NCBI RefSeq assembly: GCF_003149375.1
Contig: NZ_QFWH01000001.1
Coordinates: 212,753 to 276,752 of the forward strand
Length of the DNA stretch: 64,000 nucleotides
Direction of reading: 5' to 3'
Source: Vampirovibrio chlorellavorus
GTDB taxonomy: Bacteria; Cyanobacteriota; Vampirovibrionia; Vampirovibrionales; Vampirovibrionaceae
The notes under the pieces were generated by a model. The model was not told the origin of the DNA. It did no database searches and saw only the letters and a list, made by a program, of their open reading frames with translations. The translations under genes were made by a program, and so were the position numbers. Below are positions 7,907 through 15,833 of this stretch, piece after piece (position 1 is the first letter of the stretch; every line of letters starts with the position of its first letter).

Positions 7907-9409
7907 TTAGGCACGGACTCCTTCGGGTTGCAAAGCGCCCAAGCGGGCTTCACGCTGAGCCCGGTCAATCCAGAACAGGAAACCGGCAACCAGCATTTGA
8001 ACCACGGCAAAGCCAAACCACAACAAGCTCCAGTACAGATTGGAGAAGTTGATGGTAACAGAAGCACCCTGGAACATCATGGCAAACCAGGCCTCCAGGC
8101 TATGGCCGCCAAAAGCGCCCGCCAACTTGGTGTTTTCCACTACCAAATGCCAGAAGATGAGATAAAAAGTACTGGTCACCAGGTTAAAGAGAACCCACAC
8201 CGTCATTGGCAAACGCTGCTTGTACATGGCCCAGTGCCAGAACTGGCCAATGGTGATCATGCCAATCAGGTGCGCGAACCAGTAAGGGGGATCCGTTTCA
8301 ATGTTGGCCATGTTGGCGATGATAAGCATGGAGAAAACCACAAACTCAATCGCCGCCATAATGCCAATGGTGGTGAACAAGGGACGCTTCAGCCAGTTTC
8401 TCTCGGGACCAAAATCCAGGAAGGTCAACCCAATGGTCACAAAGGGAATACCCAGAGTCCAGATGGTGGCCCAATAAGGGTCCATGTACTTCAGCAGCTG
8501 GTACAGGGCCAAAAAGTACCAGTCAGACAGAATAGGCAAGGGAGTCACCTCCGGGTTGGCCCGTGTGCCAGATTCCGCTGGGAAGATAATGGCAGTGAAC
8601 ACCAGCATGGCAATCACCAAAATAACCAGCGGCTTCTTCAGGTTAATGCGCTTCAAGCGGTTTTTATAGAAATAGATTTCTGAAACAACCAGCAAAATCA
8701 GGGATAAGGCGAAGTGCAGGGAGTAGAAGCGGGTCATGGTGGCCTGACCAATGGAACTACCGCCCATCAAAATCTGCGAGGTACTGAATCCCTGGTGCGT
8801 GATATTTCCCACCAACTGGGTGACCGCACCAATCATGTTGGGGATCAGCCAGGAGTTTTTATAGTTCGCAAAATCCCACGGCCAGGCCCAGTTCGCTGGC
8901 GTGATATCCAGGTAGGTTGGGAAGGTGGCAAAAACCTTGGTCGCCCAGAAGGCACGCTGGTTCCAGATGAGCAGGTAACCACTCAAACCGGAGTACATGG
9001 CAATTACCAACAACAAAATACCCAAAATAAAGGTCAGTTCACCCTTGTTTTTGTATTCGGCGGTAAACCACATACGATAGACCCGCAAAGTGGCCGCGAT
9101 GATCATGGCGTCTCCACTGTACTTGTGCATCCCCCGCAGGATGGAACCCAGGGCGTTGTGAGACAACAAATCCACCGAGTTATAGGCCTGAGCGGTGGTT
9201 GGCAAATACAAGGAAACCAGAATGACACCGGAAATGAGGACCAGCACCCAGCACAGATAATAGAGCCCACCCAGCTGATACCAGGGAGACTCCGACTGCA
9301 GATCCACCTTGGTTTCGTCGAACAAATCAATCTTCTGTACACGCTCCATGACCCAATTATAGGCCTGGGCAGGAAGCTGTCTGGGATCAAACGTATTCGT
9401 GGCTACCAT
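7907..9409 (-). CDS. Large cytochrome b/subunit IV fusion lacking haem bH ligands
   Basis: A 500-residue membrane protein with fused cytochrome b6-type and subunit IV-type parts and about four further C-terminal helices. Haem bL histidines H95 and H232 are present (RGMHKYSGD and RFYSLHFALS). The positions 14 residues further on, which bind haem bH, are R109 and Y246. The quinol-oxidation motif is SDWY (295-298), an acidic PEWY variant. So the protein appears to carry one b haem, at the side facing the Rieske protein. It abuts the Rieske gene, whose stop immediately precedes its ATG. Family membership is certain; loss of haem bH is read directly from the ligand positions and its consequence is inferred. 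Confidence 0.9.
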   Translation of the reverse strand: MVATNTFDPRQLPAQAYNWVMERVQKIDLFDETKVDLQSESPWYQLGGLYYLCWVLVLISGVILVSLYLPTTAQAYNSVDLLSHNALGSILRGMHKYSGDAMIIAATLRVYRMWFTAEYKNKGELTFILGILLLVIAMYSGLSGYLLIWNQRAFWATKVFATFPTYLDITPANWAWPWDFANYKNSWLIPNMIGAVTQLVGNITHQGFSTSQILMGGSSIGQATMTRFYSLHFALSLILLVVSEIYFYKNRLKRINLKKPLVILVIAMLVFTAIIFPAESGTRANPEVTPLPILSDWYFLALYQLLKYMDPYWATIWTLGIPFVTIGLTFLDFGPERNWLKRPLFTTIGIMAAIEFVVFSMLIIANMANIETDPPYWFAHLIGMITIGQFWHWAMYKQRLPMTVWVLFNLVTSTFYLIFWHLVVENTKLAGAFGGHSLEAWFAMMFQGASVTINFSNLYWSLLWFGFAVVQMLVAGFLFWIDRAQREARLGALQPEGVRA

Positions 9410-10060
9410 TTACGCAATACCTCCCGCTTCTAGTGCGGTAATAACAAGCTTGGAACCTTGCATGTCATACTGAAAATGACGCGGCGGACGGGGTGCAGGA
9501 CCGCTTACCACTTTTCCGGCCAGCAATTGACCGCTGACTTCCTGAGATTGCAGCGGATCATAAACGCTCAAGTGGCAGGGGCAAGCAAACATTGGATTCT
9601 TGGCGGATGGATAGTTGTATGCCGCTGCCTCGGCCGGATCCGGCAAGAAGTTGAACACGCAACCCATGTGGGGACAAATCCGACTGACCACAATAAAGTC
9701 AGGTTTACCGTCCTTGTCTTCCGGCAAGCGAACTACAAAGCCGGGGATTTTACTGGCCTGAAAGTGCTTAAAAGTATACTCTTTGCTCTGCTGGCTGAAA
9801 GTAAACGGCTGATAAGACCAGGGGGTAGGGAACATGGACAAATCAAACTCCACGCTTCTCTCAGCCTTAGGCATATCCGGTTGCTTGACCAAACCGGAAA
9901 TACCGTGCCAATCCGTCGGTTTGCCTTTAAAGTCCCAGGAGGTGGTTTTCAAAGGGCCTGAAGACGGGCGCAAATAGCGGAACAACGGAGAGACAAAAAG
10001 AGCCAGAGCGCCTAAAACGGGGATACTGACAATAATTTTTAAAAAATCTCGTCGGTTCAT
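9410..10060 (-). CDS. Rieske [2Fe-2S] protein of the bc-type complex
   Basis: A 216-residue protein. The N-terminus MNRRDFLK followed by a hydrophobic helix is a Tat-type signal anchor, as usual for Rieske subunits. Cluster ligands are C129/H131 and C160/H163 in CPHMGC and CPCHLSVYDP, with C134 and C162 placed for the stabilising disulfide. The AGGAGGGG Shine-Dalgarno lies about 10 bases before the ATG at 10060. A longer frame starting at 10141 runs inside the upstream cytochrome c gene and is rejected. It accepts an electron from quinol at the SDWY site of the adjacent cytochrome b and passes it to the cytochrome c. Confidence 0.95.
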   Translation of the reverse strand: MNRRDFLKIIVSIPVLGALALFVSPLFRYLRPSSGPLKTTSWDFKGKPTDWHGISGLVKQPDMPKAERSVEFDLSMFPTPWSYQPFTFSQQSKEYTFKHFQASKIPGFVVRLPEDKDGKPDFIVVSRICPHMGCVFNFLPDPAEAAAYNYPSAKNPMFACPCHLSVYDPLQSQEVSGQLLAGKVVSGPAPRPPRHFQYDMQGSKLVITALEAGGIA

Positions 10061-10061
10061 T

Positions 10062-11207
10062 TTAGATAGCCCCTCCTTGCTTCTCGTTCTTTGAGGCAGA
10101 TCCCTCCCGAACCACGGAATCAGCAGGCACGGGACCAACATGCGTCATCCCACCCGTGATGGGATCGGCAGGCATAATGTGATAACGGACCCCTTTGTTG
10201 GGCGCGTTATTCTGCATGGCTTCCGTCCAGGGGCGGTTGGTGGGCAACGGCGCACAAGACTGAATAACACCCAGGCCTGGGGGAGGATTTTTAGCCTCTG
10301 GCAGATCCGGGTTCAAATCGTTGTCGTAGGCCCAGGCACGCACATAACGAACCAGATTGGTCAACAGTTTTTCATCAAAGACAAAGGTGGGCTTACCCGT
10401 TTCTTTGTCCAGGTTTACATCCCCATACCAGGCGGGCATGGCGGAAGGATAAATCCCTTCACACAAGTACTTCAGCAATTGGGCGTCCGTTCGGTTGTAA
10501 ACACGACTGTATTGCTGGAAGTTGGCCGGAGCAGGCTGTAAGTTCTTGAGTTGAGGCGCATCGTGCAGCTCATGGTTACCCGTTTTGCCCGTATGCAAGA
10601 AGCCATCGCCCTGCCCTTTGGAACCGTGGCAAACAGCACAGTTTCCACCGAAAATGCCCGCCAGATCCTGCTTGGGGTCCGGAGACTTCATGTCTCCCGC
10701 ACCCGCCAGGTAACGAGCATAAAAAATAGCAGACCAGCGCTCATCGGCATTCAGGACATTTCTGAAAGCCGGATGTCCCTTGGGAAGCAATTTCTTGCGT
10801 TCCGGCGTGAGCAGCTCGGGCACCAGTTCACCATGCTGATTCACCAGTTGCTTGACTTCACCACGCGTCAGGAAGCGATACATATCAATCGGTGTGGTGT
10901 ACGCCAGATCCACTTTCACCTTTTGGGTTTGCCAGAAAGAAGTGGCGTGGCATTTAACGCAATGCTGCTGGAAAACCTCCCGGCCTTTCATTAAGGAAGG
11001 CGGCTTGGAAGGGAAGGCGAAGTCCTCGGCGCTCATCTGTTGATTGAACACAGGTTGAGCGGCAATGGTGGCTTTACCCAAACTCGCCTTGTCTGGAGCG
11101 TTACCGCATCCACTCAATAAAACAGTGGAGGTGATGGCTGCAACCAAGGCCAATGCCGATAGTGGCGGTCGCTTTTTGAAAGTCTGCATTTTAAACGAGA
11201 AGTCCAT
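10062..11207 (-). CDS. Dihaem cytochrome c lipoprotein
   Basis: A 381-residue protein with a lipoprotein signal (hydrophobic region ending LLSGC, lipidated Cys at 34). It has two c-type haem motifs, CVKCH at 83-87 and CAVCH at 190-194, each starting a cytochrome c domain. A long Pro-rich tail follows. Length and arrangement suit a membrane-tethered electron carrier replacing cytochrome c1. It lies between the cbb3-type oxidase genes and the Rieske/cytochrome b genes, so it probably connects the two complexes. An alternative ATG at 11189 would shorten the leader by six residues. Confidence 0.92.
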   Translation of the reverse strand: MDFSFKMQTFKKRPPLSALALVAAITSTVLLSGCGNAPDKASLGKATIAAQPVFNQQMSAEDFAFPSKPPSLMKGREVFQQHCVKCHATSFWQTQKVKVDLAYTTPIDMYRFLTRGEVKQLVNQHGELVPELLTPERKKLLPKGHPAFRNVLNADERWSAIFYARYLAGAGDMKSPDPKQDLAGIFGGNCAVCHGSKGQGDGFLHTGKTGNHELHDAPQLKNLQPAPANFQQYSRVYNRTDAQLLKYLCEGIYPSAMPAWYGDVNLDKETGKPTFVFDEKLLTNLVRYVRAWAYDNDLNPDLPEAKNPPPGLGVIQSCAPLPTNRPWTEAMQNNAPNKGVRYHIMPADPITGGMTHVGPVPADSVVREGSASKNEKQGGAI

Positions 11208-11225
11208 TTAATATAGCCTTTTTGC

Positions 11226-11402
11226 TTAATATCCAAAAAACTGAATCCATGAAATGGAGGCCCAGCCTACAATCAGGATGAAAAATAACCATAAAAACCA
11301 GGGAACCTTATGCTCACCAACTTCAAATTCATCATAAGGCTTGGGCAAAGCCGCCTCGTTGAGGTTGGCTGGTTGTCCGCTTGTATTGCTCTCTTCAGAC
11401 AT
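11226..11402 (-). CDS. CcoP N-terminal anchor-like membrane peptide
   Basis: A 58-residue protein. A polar N-terminal half leads to YDEFEVGEHKVPWFLWLFFI, then one transmembrane helix ending WIQFFGY. The pattern (short acidic segment, a Pro-Trp, then a Trp/Phe-rich helix) resembles the N-terminal membrane anchor of CcoP, the third cbb3 oxidase subunit, but no haem domain follows. The CcoP-like haem domain seems instead to be fused to CcoO two genes upstream. It sits between ccoS and the cytochrome c gene. The homology call is by eye on a short sequence. Confidence 0.6.
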   Translation of the reverse strand: MSEESNTSGQPANLNEAALPKPYDEFEVGEHKVPWFLWLFFILIVGWASISWIQFFGY

Positions 11403-11422
11403 AAAGAAAAACTCCGCTCCGA

Positions 11423-11590
11423 TTAATCATCTTGCAGCATGCGAAACTTGGAATCTTCCAGATTATCCAGCTTGCCATTTCGAGAAGCCCAAAACATGGC
11501 CGCAAACGCTATCAGGAAAAACAGGCCGCAAATGGCAAAAGCTGCGATATAACCAGGTCCGATACCACCAGAAAGACAGGATGGGCACAT
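11423..11590 (-). CDS. ccoS: cbb3 oxidase maturation protein CcoS-like
   Basis: A 55-residue protein with one transmembrane helix and a C-terminal NGKLDNLEDSKFRMLQDD that matches the CcoS/FixS signature (G-Q-F-D-D-L-E-x3-R-I-L-x-D-D). CcoS is needed to assemble the b haems and CuB of cbb3 oxidases. The N-terminus is unusual: MCPSCLSGG supplies a CxxC pair not expected in CcoS. It starts two bases after the stop of the ccoO/P fusion gene. Confidence 0.8.
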   Translation of the reverse strand: MCPSCLSGGIGPGYIAAFAICGLFFLIAFAAMFWASRNGKLDNLEDSKFRMLQDD

Positions 11591-11592
11591 AA

Positions 11593-12633
11593 TTAATGTC
11601 TTCCGCCTCCAAGTTGCTCAGGATACTCGTCCTTGATTTCCGTCAGCCGAGAAATCTGCTCGTAGTTTTTCGACATGACATCCGGCTGATCCAACTGAGA
11701 ATAGTTTACAACTTCCACCTCGGAAGATGGGGTAGCGGCATTCACCGGCAAGGTTTTGATGAAAGCCACCAGATACGCCAGCTGCTGCTCGCTCAAACTA
11801 CGTCCCCAACGGGGCATCCGGGTTCCGGTTACCCCTTCTTTCAAGCGCCAGTAGTAAAGGGCATCGGTGTAACCCTTGTAGAAAGGCCGAGTCAGGTTGG
11901 CGGGCTTTTTAATCATAGAGGAACTGACTGGACCATTACCCCGACCGGTGACACCGTGACACTGGGCGCAGTTTTGCATGTAAATACCACGACCGGAGTT
12001 GGCGATGGCCGAGTTGTTGGTGTCGACGTTCTTGGAAATACGCTTCCACTCATCCCGCATTTCCTGAGGGGCTTCCAGCCAGGTCAAAGGACCCTGGGCC
12101 GGAGCGGCAGCATGGCCACCCGCCGCGGATTCATGGGTCGGCTTTTTACGACGACGGGCTGCCAATTCACGCTCTTTGCCCAGCGTCTGCAAATAAGCCA
12201 CCAGATCCTTCATTTCGCTGTCTTTCAGGTAGCTGAAAGAAGGCATCAGGGAACCGGGTTTCACGGAACGGGGTTGAACGTGGTGCGCCCAATGCCAGGC
12301 ATCCGGGTATTTCCCCCCGATGTTGGACAAATCCGGGCCAGTCCGCTCGGTACCCAACAGGTGAGGGGTCTCGTTCAGGTAGTCACCCGCCTGAACCATC
12401 TCACCCATTTCACGATCCTGGTAGCGGACAAACTGGGTATGGCAATACACGCAGCCTTCCCGCTTATAAATTTCCCGACCCCGCCATTCACTGGCCGTAT
12501 AGATGTGTGATGCGGCCGTGGCTTCCGGCTGGAAGGTGGTGGCTGGCAAAATGGCCGTGACAAAAATGATGGTCAGAAAGATCAGGGCCACAAAGACAGC
12601 GGCAATCAGGTAGTTAAGAATTCGAGGTTGCAT
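11593..12633 (-). CDS. ccoO: CcoO fused to a monohaem CcoP-like cytochrome c domain
   Basis: A 346-residue protein. Residues 8-30 form the membrane anchor. Residues 51-150 are a CcoO domain with CVYCH at 61-65, RTGPDLSNIGGKYPDAWHWAH and an axial-ligand candidate M130. After a basic, His/Ala-rich linker, residues 205-297 form a second cytochrome c domain with CAQCH at 222-226 and M273. Canonical cbb3 oxidases have separate CcoO (one haem) and CcoP (two haems) subunits; here a single chain seems to supply two haems. It delivers electrons from cytochrome c to CcoN. Confidence 0.9.
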   Translation of the reverse strand: MQPRILNYLIAAVFVALIFLTIIFVTAILPATTFQPEATAASHIYTASEWRGREIYKREGCVYCHTQFVRYQDREMGEMVQAGDYLNETPHLLGTERTGPDLSNIGGKYPDAWHWAHHVQPRSVKPGSLMPSFSYLKDSEMKDLVAYLQTLGKERELAARRRKKPTHESAAGGHAAAPAQGPLTWLEAPQEMRDEWKRISKNVDTNNSAIANSGRGIYMQNCAQCHGVTGRGNGPVSSSMIKKPANLTRPFYKGYTDALYYWRLKEGVTGTRMPRWGRSLSEQQLAYLVAFIKTLPVNAATPSSEVEVVNYSQLDQPDVMSKNYEQISRLTEIKDEYPEQLGGGRH

Positions 12634-12668
12634 AGTCGTCTTTTCCTTAAATAGTCCTTGCGTTCGCC

Positions 12669-14075
12669 CTATACGTAAGCGATTCCGGTCGGAGACTCCG
12701 GCAGCGGCTCAGCCGATTTGGAGAAGACCGTTTTGTAAATATTAAGCATGTACAGCACCTGACCGGCAATCAACAGGAAGCCGGACACTGTCCGCACGAT
12801 GAAGTAAGGCACCATTTCCATCACCCACTGATCGTAGGGCAGGGTAAAGTGCCAGCCAGCAGCCTGAATCAGACCGGCAATGGTCAGAGACAGCATCATC
12901 ACAATCCAGCCGATAAAGCTGAGCCAGAAGTGCCAGATGGCCAAAGAACGACTGTAGATTTTGCGGCCCGTGATTTTGGGAATAATGAAGTAGGAAGCCG
13001 CAAACACAATGAAAGAGAAGGTGGCCAGCAGGGCCAGGTGAGCGTGACCCACTACCCAGTTGGAAAAGTGCAGGTACCAGTTAATAGACCGGGTGGCCTG
13101 AAAAGGCCCCTGCATACAGGTTAGCAAATAAGCCAAACCGGCAGCCATGGCAAACCGCATGGGAATGTGATCCGCCATCAGGTGCCACTTGCCTTTCAGG
13201 GTCATAAAGAAGTTGACCTGCACGGTTAACACCGGAATCAACAAGAAGACACTGGAAATAACGGCAATGGCCTTCAACCACTCCGGAACGGGAGATTGTA
13301 GAATGTGGTGCGTCCCGGTGGGCGCATAGAACATCCCGATAGTCCAGAAGCCGATCATGGACAAGGTGTGACTGTAGAGCGGGTTGCCGGAAAAACGGGG
13401 CAACAGGTAATAAAGAATACCCACACCACCCACGGTAAACCACATCCCCAGAATGTTGTGCCCATAAAACCAACCGGCAATGGCATCATTCAGACCCGTA
13501 AACTGCACAAAAGCCCGGTTACCAATCACGTACACGATGGGGAACCAGAAGAGCGCACCCATGAAGTACCACAGGCTGACATACCACTTCTTCTCGGTGC
13601 CGGTGAAAATGGTCATATAAACGTTCAAACCAACCAGCAACAGGGCACCCAGCACCAACCAGTCAAACGGCCCGTTCAGCTCGGCATATTCCCTGCCTTC
13701 GGTGTAACCATTCAGGATGCTGTAGACCCCAACGAACACCGTCAAATTCCAGAGAAAGAGGGTAATGTTTCCCAGACGTTCAGACCATAAACTCTTGCGA
13801 CCCGCCAAAACCGGCACGATGTAATACATGCAAGAAACATATCCCATGGACAACCAGCCAATCAGCACCGTGTTAATGTGCGCTGGACGCAAACGCCCGA
13901 AAGCCAGTTGAGGAATCCCGTGGATCAAATCCGGACTATACATCAACAGTGATGCAATCAGGCCGAATAACATGCCAAACACCAGGTAGAATATGGCACA
14001 AATCAAGAAGTTTCGGCTGGCACTAAAGGGCTCGTCACTAAATACGGCGCGCCATAGGTTGGTAAGGGCTTGCAT
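12669..14075 (-). CDS. ccoN: cbb3-type cytochrome c oxidase subunit I
   Basis: A 468-residue, roughly 12-helix catalytic subunit that reduces O2 to water and pumps protons. Visible ligands are H66 and H346 for low-spin haem b, H344 for high-spin haem b3, and H206, H256 and H257 for CuB. Y250 matches the Tyr cross-linked to a CuB His in cbb3 enzymes. Motifs RPAHINTVLIGW, GHNILGMWFT, PTGTHHIL and VVGHAHLALL are typical. It opens the long minus-strand respiratory cluster. GGAG lies about 13 bases before the ATG. Confidence 0.95.
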   Translation of the reverse strand: MQALTNLWRAVFSDEPFSASRNFLICAIFYLVFGMLFGLIASLLMYSPDLIHGIPQLAFGRLRPAHINTVLIGWLSMGYVSCMYYIVPVLAGRKSLWSERLGNITLFLWNLTVFVGVYSILNGYTEGREYAELNGPFDWLVLGALLLVGLNVYMTIFTGTEKKWYVSLWYFMGALFWFPIVYVIGNRAFVQFTGLNDAIAGWFYGHNILGMWFTVGGVGILYYLLPRFSGNPLYSHTLSMIGFWTIGMFYAPTGTHHILQSPVPEWLKAIAVISSVFLLIPVLTVQVNFFMTLKGKWHLMADHIPMRFAMAAGLAYLLTCMQGPFQATRSINWYLHFSNWVVGHAHLALLATFSFIVFAASYFIIPKITGRKIYSRSLAIWHFWLSFIGWIVMMLSLTIAGLIQAAGWHFTLPYDQWVMEMVPYFIVRTVSGFLLIAGQVLYMLNIYKTVFSKSAEPLPESPTGIAYV

Positions 14076-14391
14076 AGACTTGGTTTTTCTCCAGGATAAG
14101 GCTTACGAGGGGATCAATTTGATACCTTTAATATTCCATCAATAATATAAACACGGGGAAATCAAGTGGAATATGCGGAAACACATACGCCGATCGACTC
14201 CAGACCCAAGTTCAATCCAGAACAACATACCAAAAAAATTAAAAGTATTCCCGGATCAGATCCGCACACGGGGGATTCCCCCATTTTAAAAGCAGCAAAG
14301 GCCCAAGAGAAACGCCTTGTGGAGATGGCACACCCTGAGGCAAGAGTACCTTCCCTCACCTGCCGGTCAACAAATGGGCTATAATGGCCCT
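14076..14391. promoter_or_regulatory. Divergent intergenic region with a palindrome upstream of ccoN
   Basis: This 316-base region separates ccoN (minus) from the oppD-like gene (plus). It holds a near-palindrome at 14111-14125 (GGATCAATTTGATAC core, TCAA-T-TTGA), 36-50 bases before the ccoN ATG, in a suitable place for an operator. The half-sites resemble FNR half-sites, but their order and spacing do not match a TTGAT-N4-ATCAA box. The middle part is AT-rich with no gene seen. Confidence 0.3.
14380..14385 (+). promoter_or_regulatory. -10-like TATAAT six bases before the oppD-like ATG
   Basis: A perfect TATAAT ends six bases before the ATG at 14392, and there is no Shine-Dalgarno sequence. 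If used, it would give a leaderless mRNA. No clear -35 box. Confidence 0.4.
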
Positions 14392-15396
14392 ATGGTTTCA
14401 ACACCCTTACTTTCAATCCAGAATTTGTCGGTCACCTTTCCCACCGACGACGGCCCGGCTTACGCCGTGAATCATTTATCGCTGGCGTTGGAGCCGGGCA
14501 AAGTGCTTGGGGTGGTGGGCGAATCCGGCTGCGGCAAAAGCATGACCAGTATGGCCATTCTGCGCCTGATCCCCCGGCCCGGTAGGATTGCCGAGGGTAG
14601 CATCCACTTCAACGGACAAAATTTGCTGGATCTCAACAACGAGCAGATGCGCCAAATTCGGGGAGCCCAAATCGCCCTCATCCCACAAGATCCGCTGACC
14701 TCCCTGAACCCGGTGTACACCATTGGCGAGCAGATTACGGAGATTCTGACCCTGCATCAAGGTCTAAATCAGAGGGACGCCCAACGTAAAGCCACTGAAC
14801 TGCTGGATATGGTGCGCATCCCCAACAGCAAAGATCGGTTAAATGATTACCCCCACCAGTTTTCAGGGGGTATGCGCCAGCGAGTGATGATTGCCATGGC
14901 CCTCAGCTGCACACCCTCCCTGCTGATCGCCGATGAACCGACCACAGCCCTGGATGTGACCGTGCAAGCCCAGATTCTGGAGCTGCTTCGGGACATCCGT
15001 AAAGAACACCAGACCGCCATTTTGCTGATTACCCACGATCTGGGGGTGGTGGCCGAAATGTGCGATGAAGTGGCCGTTATGTACGCCGGTCGGGTGGTGG
15101 AAAAAGCCAGCGCCTACGATTTGTTTAAAGATCCCAAGCACCCTTACACCTTGGGCTTGCTGAATTCTCTACCCACCATGACCCGCAGCCGACTGGAACC
15201 CATTGAGGGCCAACCGCCTTCCATCACCGAAATGCCGCCCGGTTGCAGTTTTGAACCCCGCTGCCACAAACGCCTGCCGGTGTGCCCCTCCCGCTTTCCT
15301 CAGGAAGCCCAACTGAGCGATTCTCACTCCGTGAGCTGCTATCTGTATCCGGGGAGCTTTTACCCGGAGCAGCTCAGTAGCCAAGTCAGCAGCTAG
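14392..15396 (+). CDS. Oligopeptide/dipeptide ABC transporter ATP-binding protein (OppD/DppD type)
   Basis: A 334-residue ATPase. Walker A is [11 protein letters not shown], the signature is FSGGMRQRV, and Walker B is [14 protein letters not shown]-terminal [16 protein letters not shown] segment carries the cysteines typical of the oligopeptide family extension. It would power import of peptides or nickel together with permease and binding proteins, none of which are adjacent, so it is an isolated component here. Frames upstream of 14392 lack family similarity. Its TAG stop shares bases with the TAG of the converging cdd gene (palindromic CTAG at 15393-15396). Confidence 0.92.
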   Translation: MVSTPLLSIQNLSVTFPTDDGPAYAVNHLSLALEPGKVLGVVGESGCGKSMTSMAILRLIPRPGRIAEGSIHFNGQNLLDLNNEQMRQIRGAQIALIPQDPLTSLNPVYTIGEQITEILTLHQGLNQRDAQRKATELLDMVRIPNSKDRLNDYPHQFSGGMRQRVMIAMALSCTPSLLIADEPTTALDVTVQAQILELLRDIRKEHQTAILLITHDLGVVAEMCDEVAVMYAGRVVEKASAYDLFKDPKHPYTLGLLNSLPTMTRSRLEPIEGQPPSITEMPPGCSFEPRCHKRLPVCPSRFPQEAQLSDSHSVSCYLYPGSFYPEQLSSQVSS

Positions 15397-15812
15397 CGCT
15401 GAAAGGCAGGTCCAAAGGCCTCTGGCAGCAATTCTGCCATGGATAAAATCCGCAACTGCCCGTTGCTTTCATCCGTCAGGATCACCGGGGTATGCGGCGA
15501 TAAAAATTCCGCCAGGACTTGCCGACACGCCCCACAGGGCGTCACCGAACCGTGGGGACGCCGACTGGCCCACACGGCAATGGCCTGAAAATCCCGATGC
15601 CCTTCACTTACCGCCTTGACCACAGCGGTTCGCTCCGCGCACAGGGTGAGCCCGAAGCTGGCGTTTTCCACGTTCACGCCAGTAAAAAGTACTCCACTGG
15701 TGGTCAATAAAGCTGCCCCTACCGGAAAATCGCTATAGGGGGCATAGGCATTCTCCGCAGCTGCCTGCGCGGCATTCAGAAGTGACCGGGTTTGCTCAAC
15801 GGAAATGGCCAT
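15393..15812 (-). CDS. cdd: Cytidine deaminase
   Basis: A 139-residue enzyme deaminating cytidine and deoxycytidine to uridine forms in pyrimidine salvage. Zinc and catalytic motifs are CAERTAV (Cys and the proton-shuttling Glu) and PCGACRQVL (two Cys). NVENASFGL and PYSDFPVGAAL are also characteristic. Length fits the small tetrameric class. It converges on the oppD-like gene with overlapping stop codons. Confidence 0.95.
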   Translation of the reverse strand: MAISVEQTRSLLNAAQAAAENAYAPYSDFPVGAALLTTSGVLFTGVNVENASFGLTLCAERTAVVKAVSEGHRDFQAIAVWASRRPHGSVTPCGACRQVLAEFLSPHTPVILTDESNGQLRILSMAELLPEAFGPAFQR

Positions 15813-15833
15813 TCACACCCTGCTTTCCACCCT

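Noticed and set aside
14111-14125. FNR/Crp-type box upstream of ccoN
   Set aside because: The palindrome has TCAA-T-TTGA order, not TTGAT-N4-ATCAA, so assignment to FNR is unsupported.
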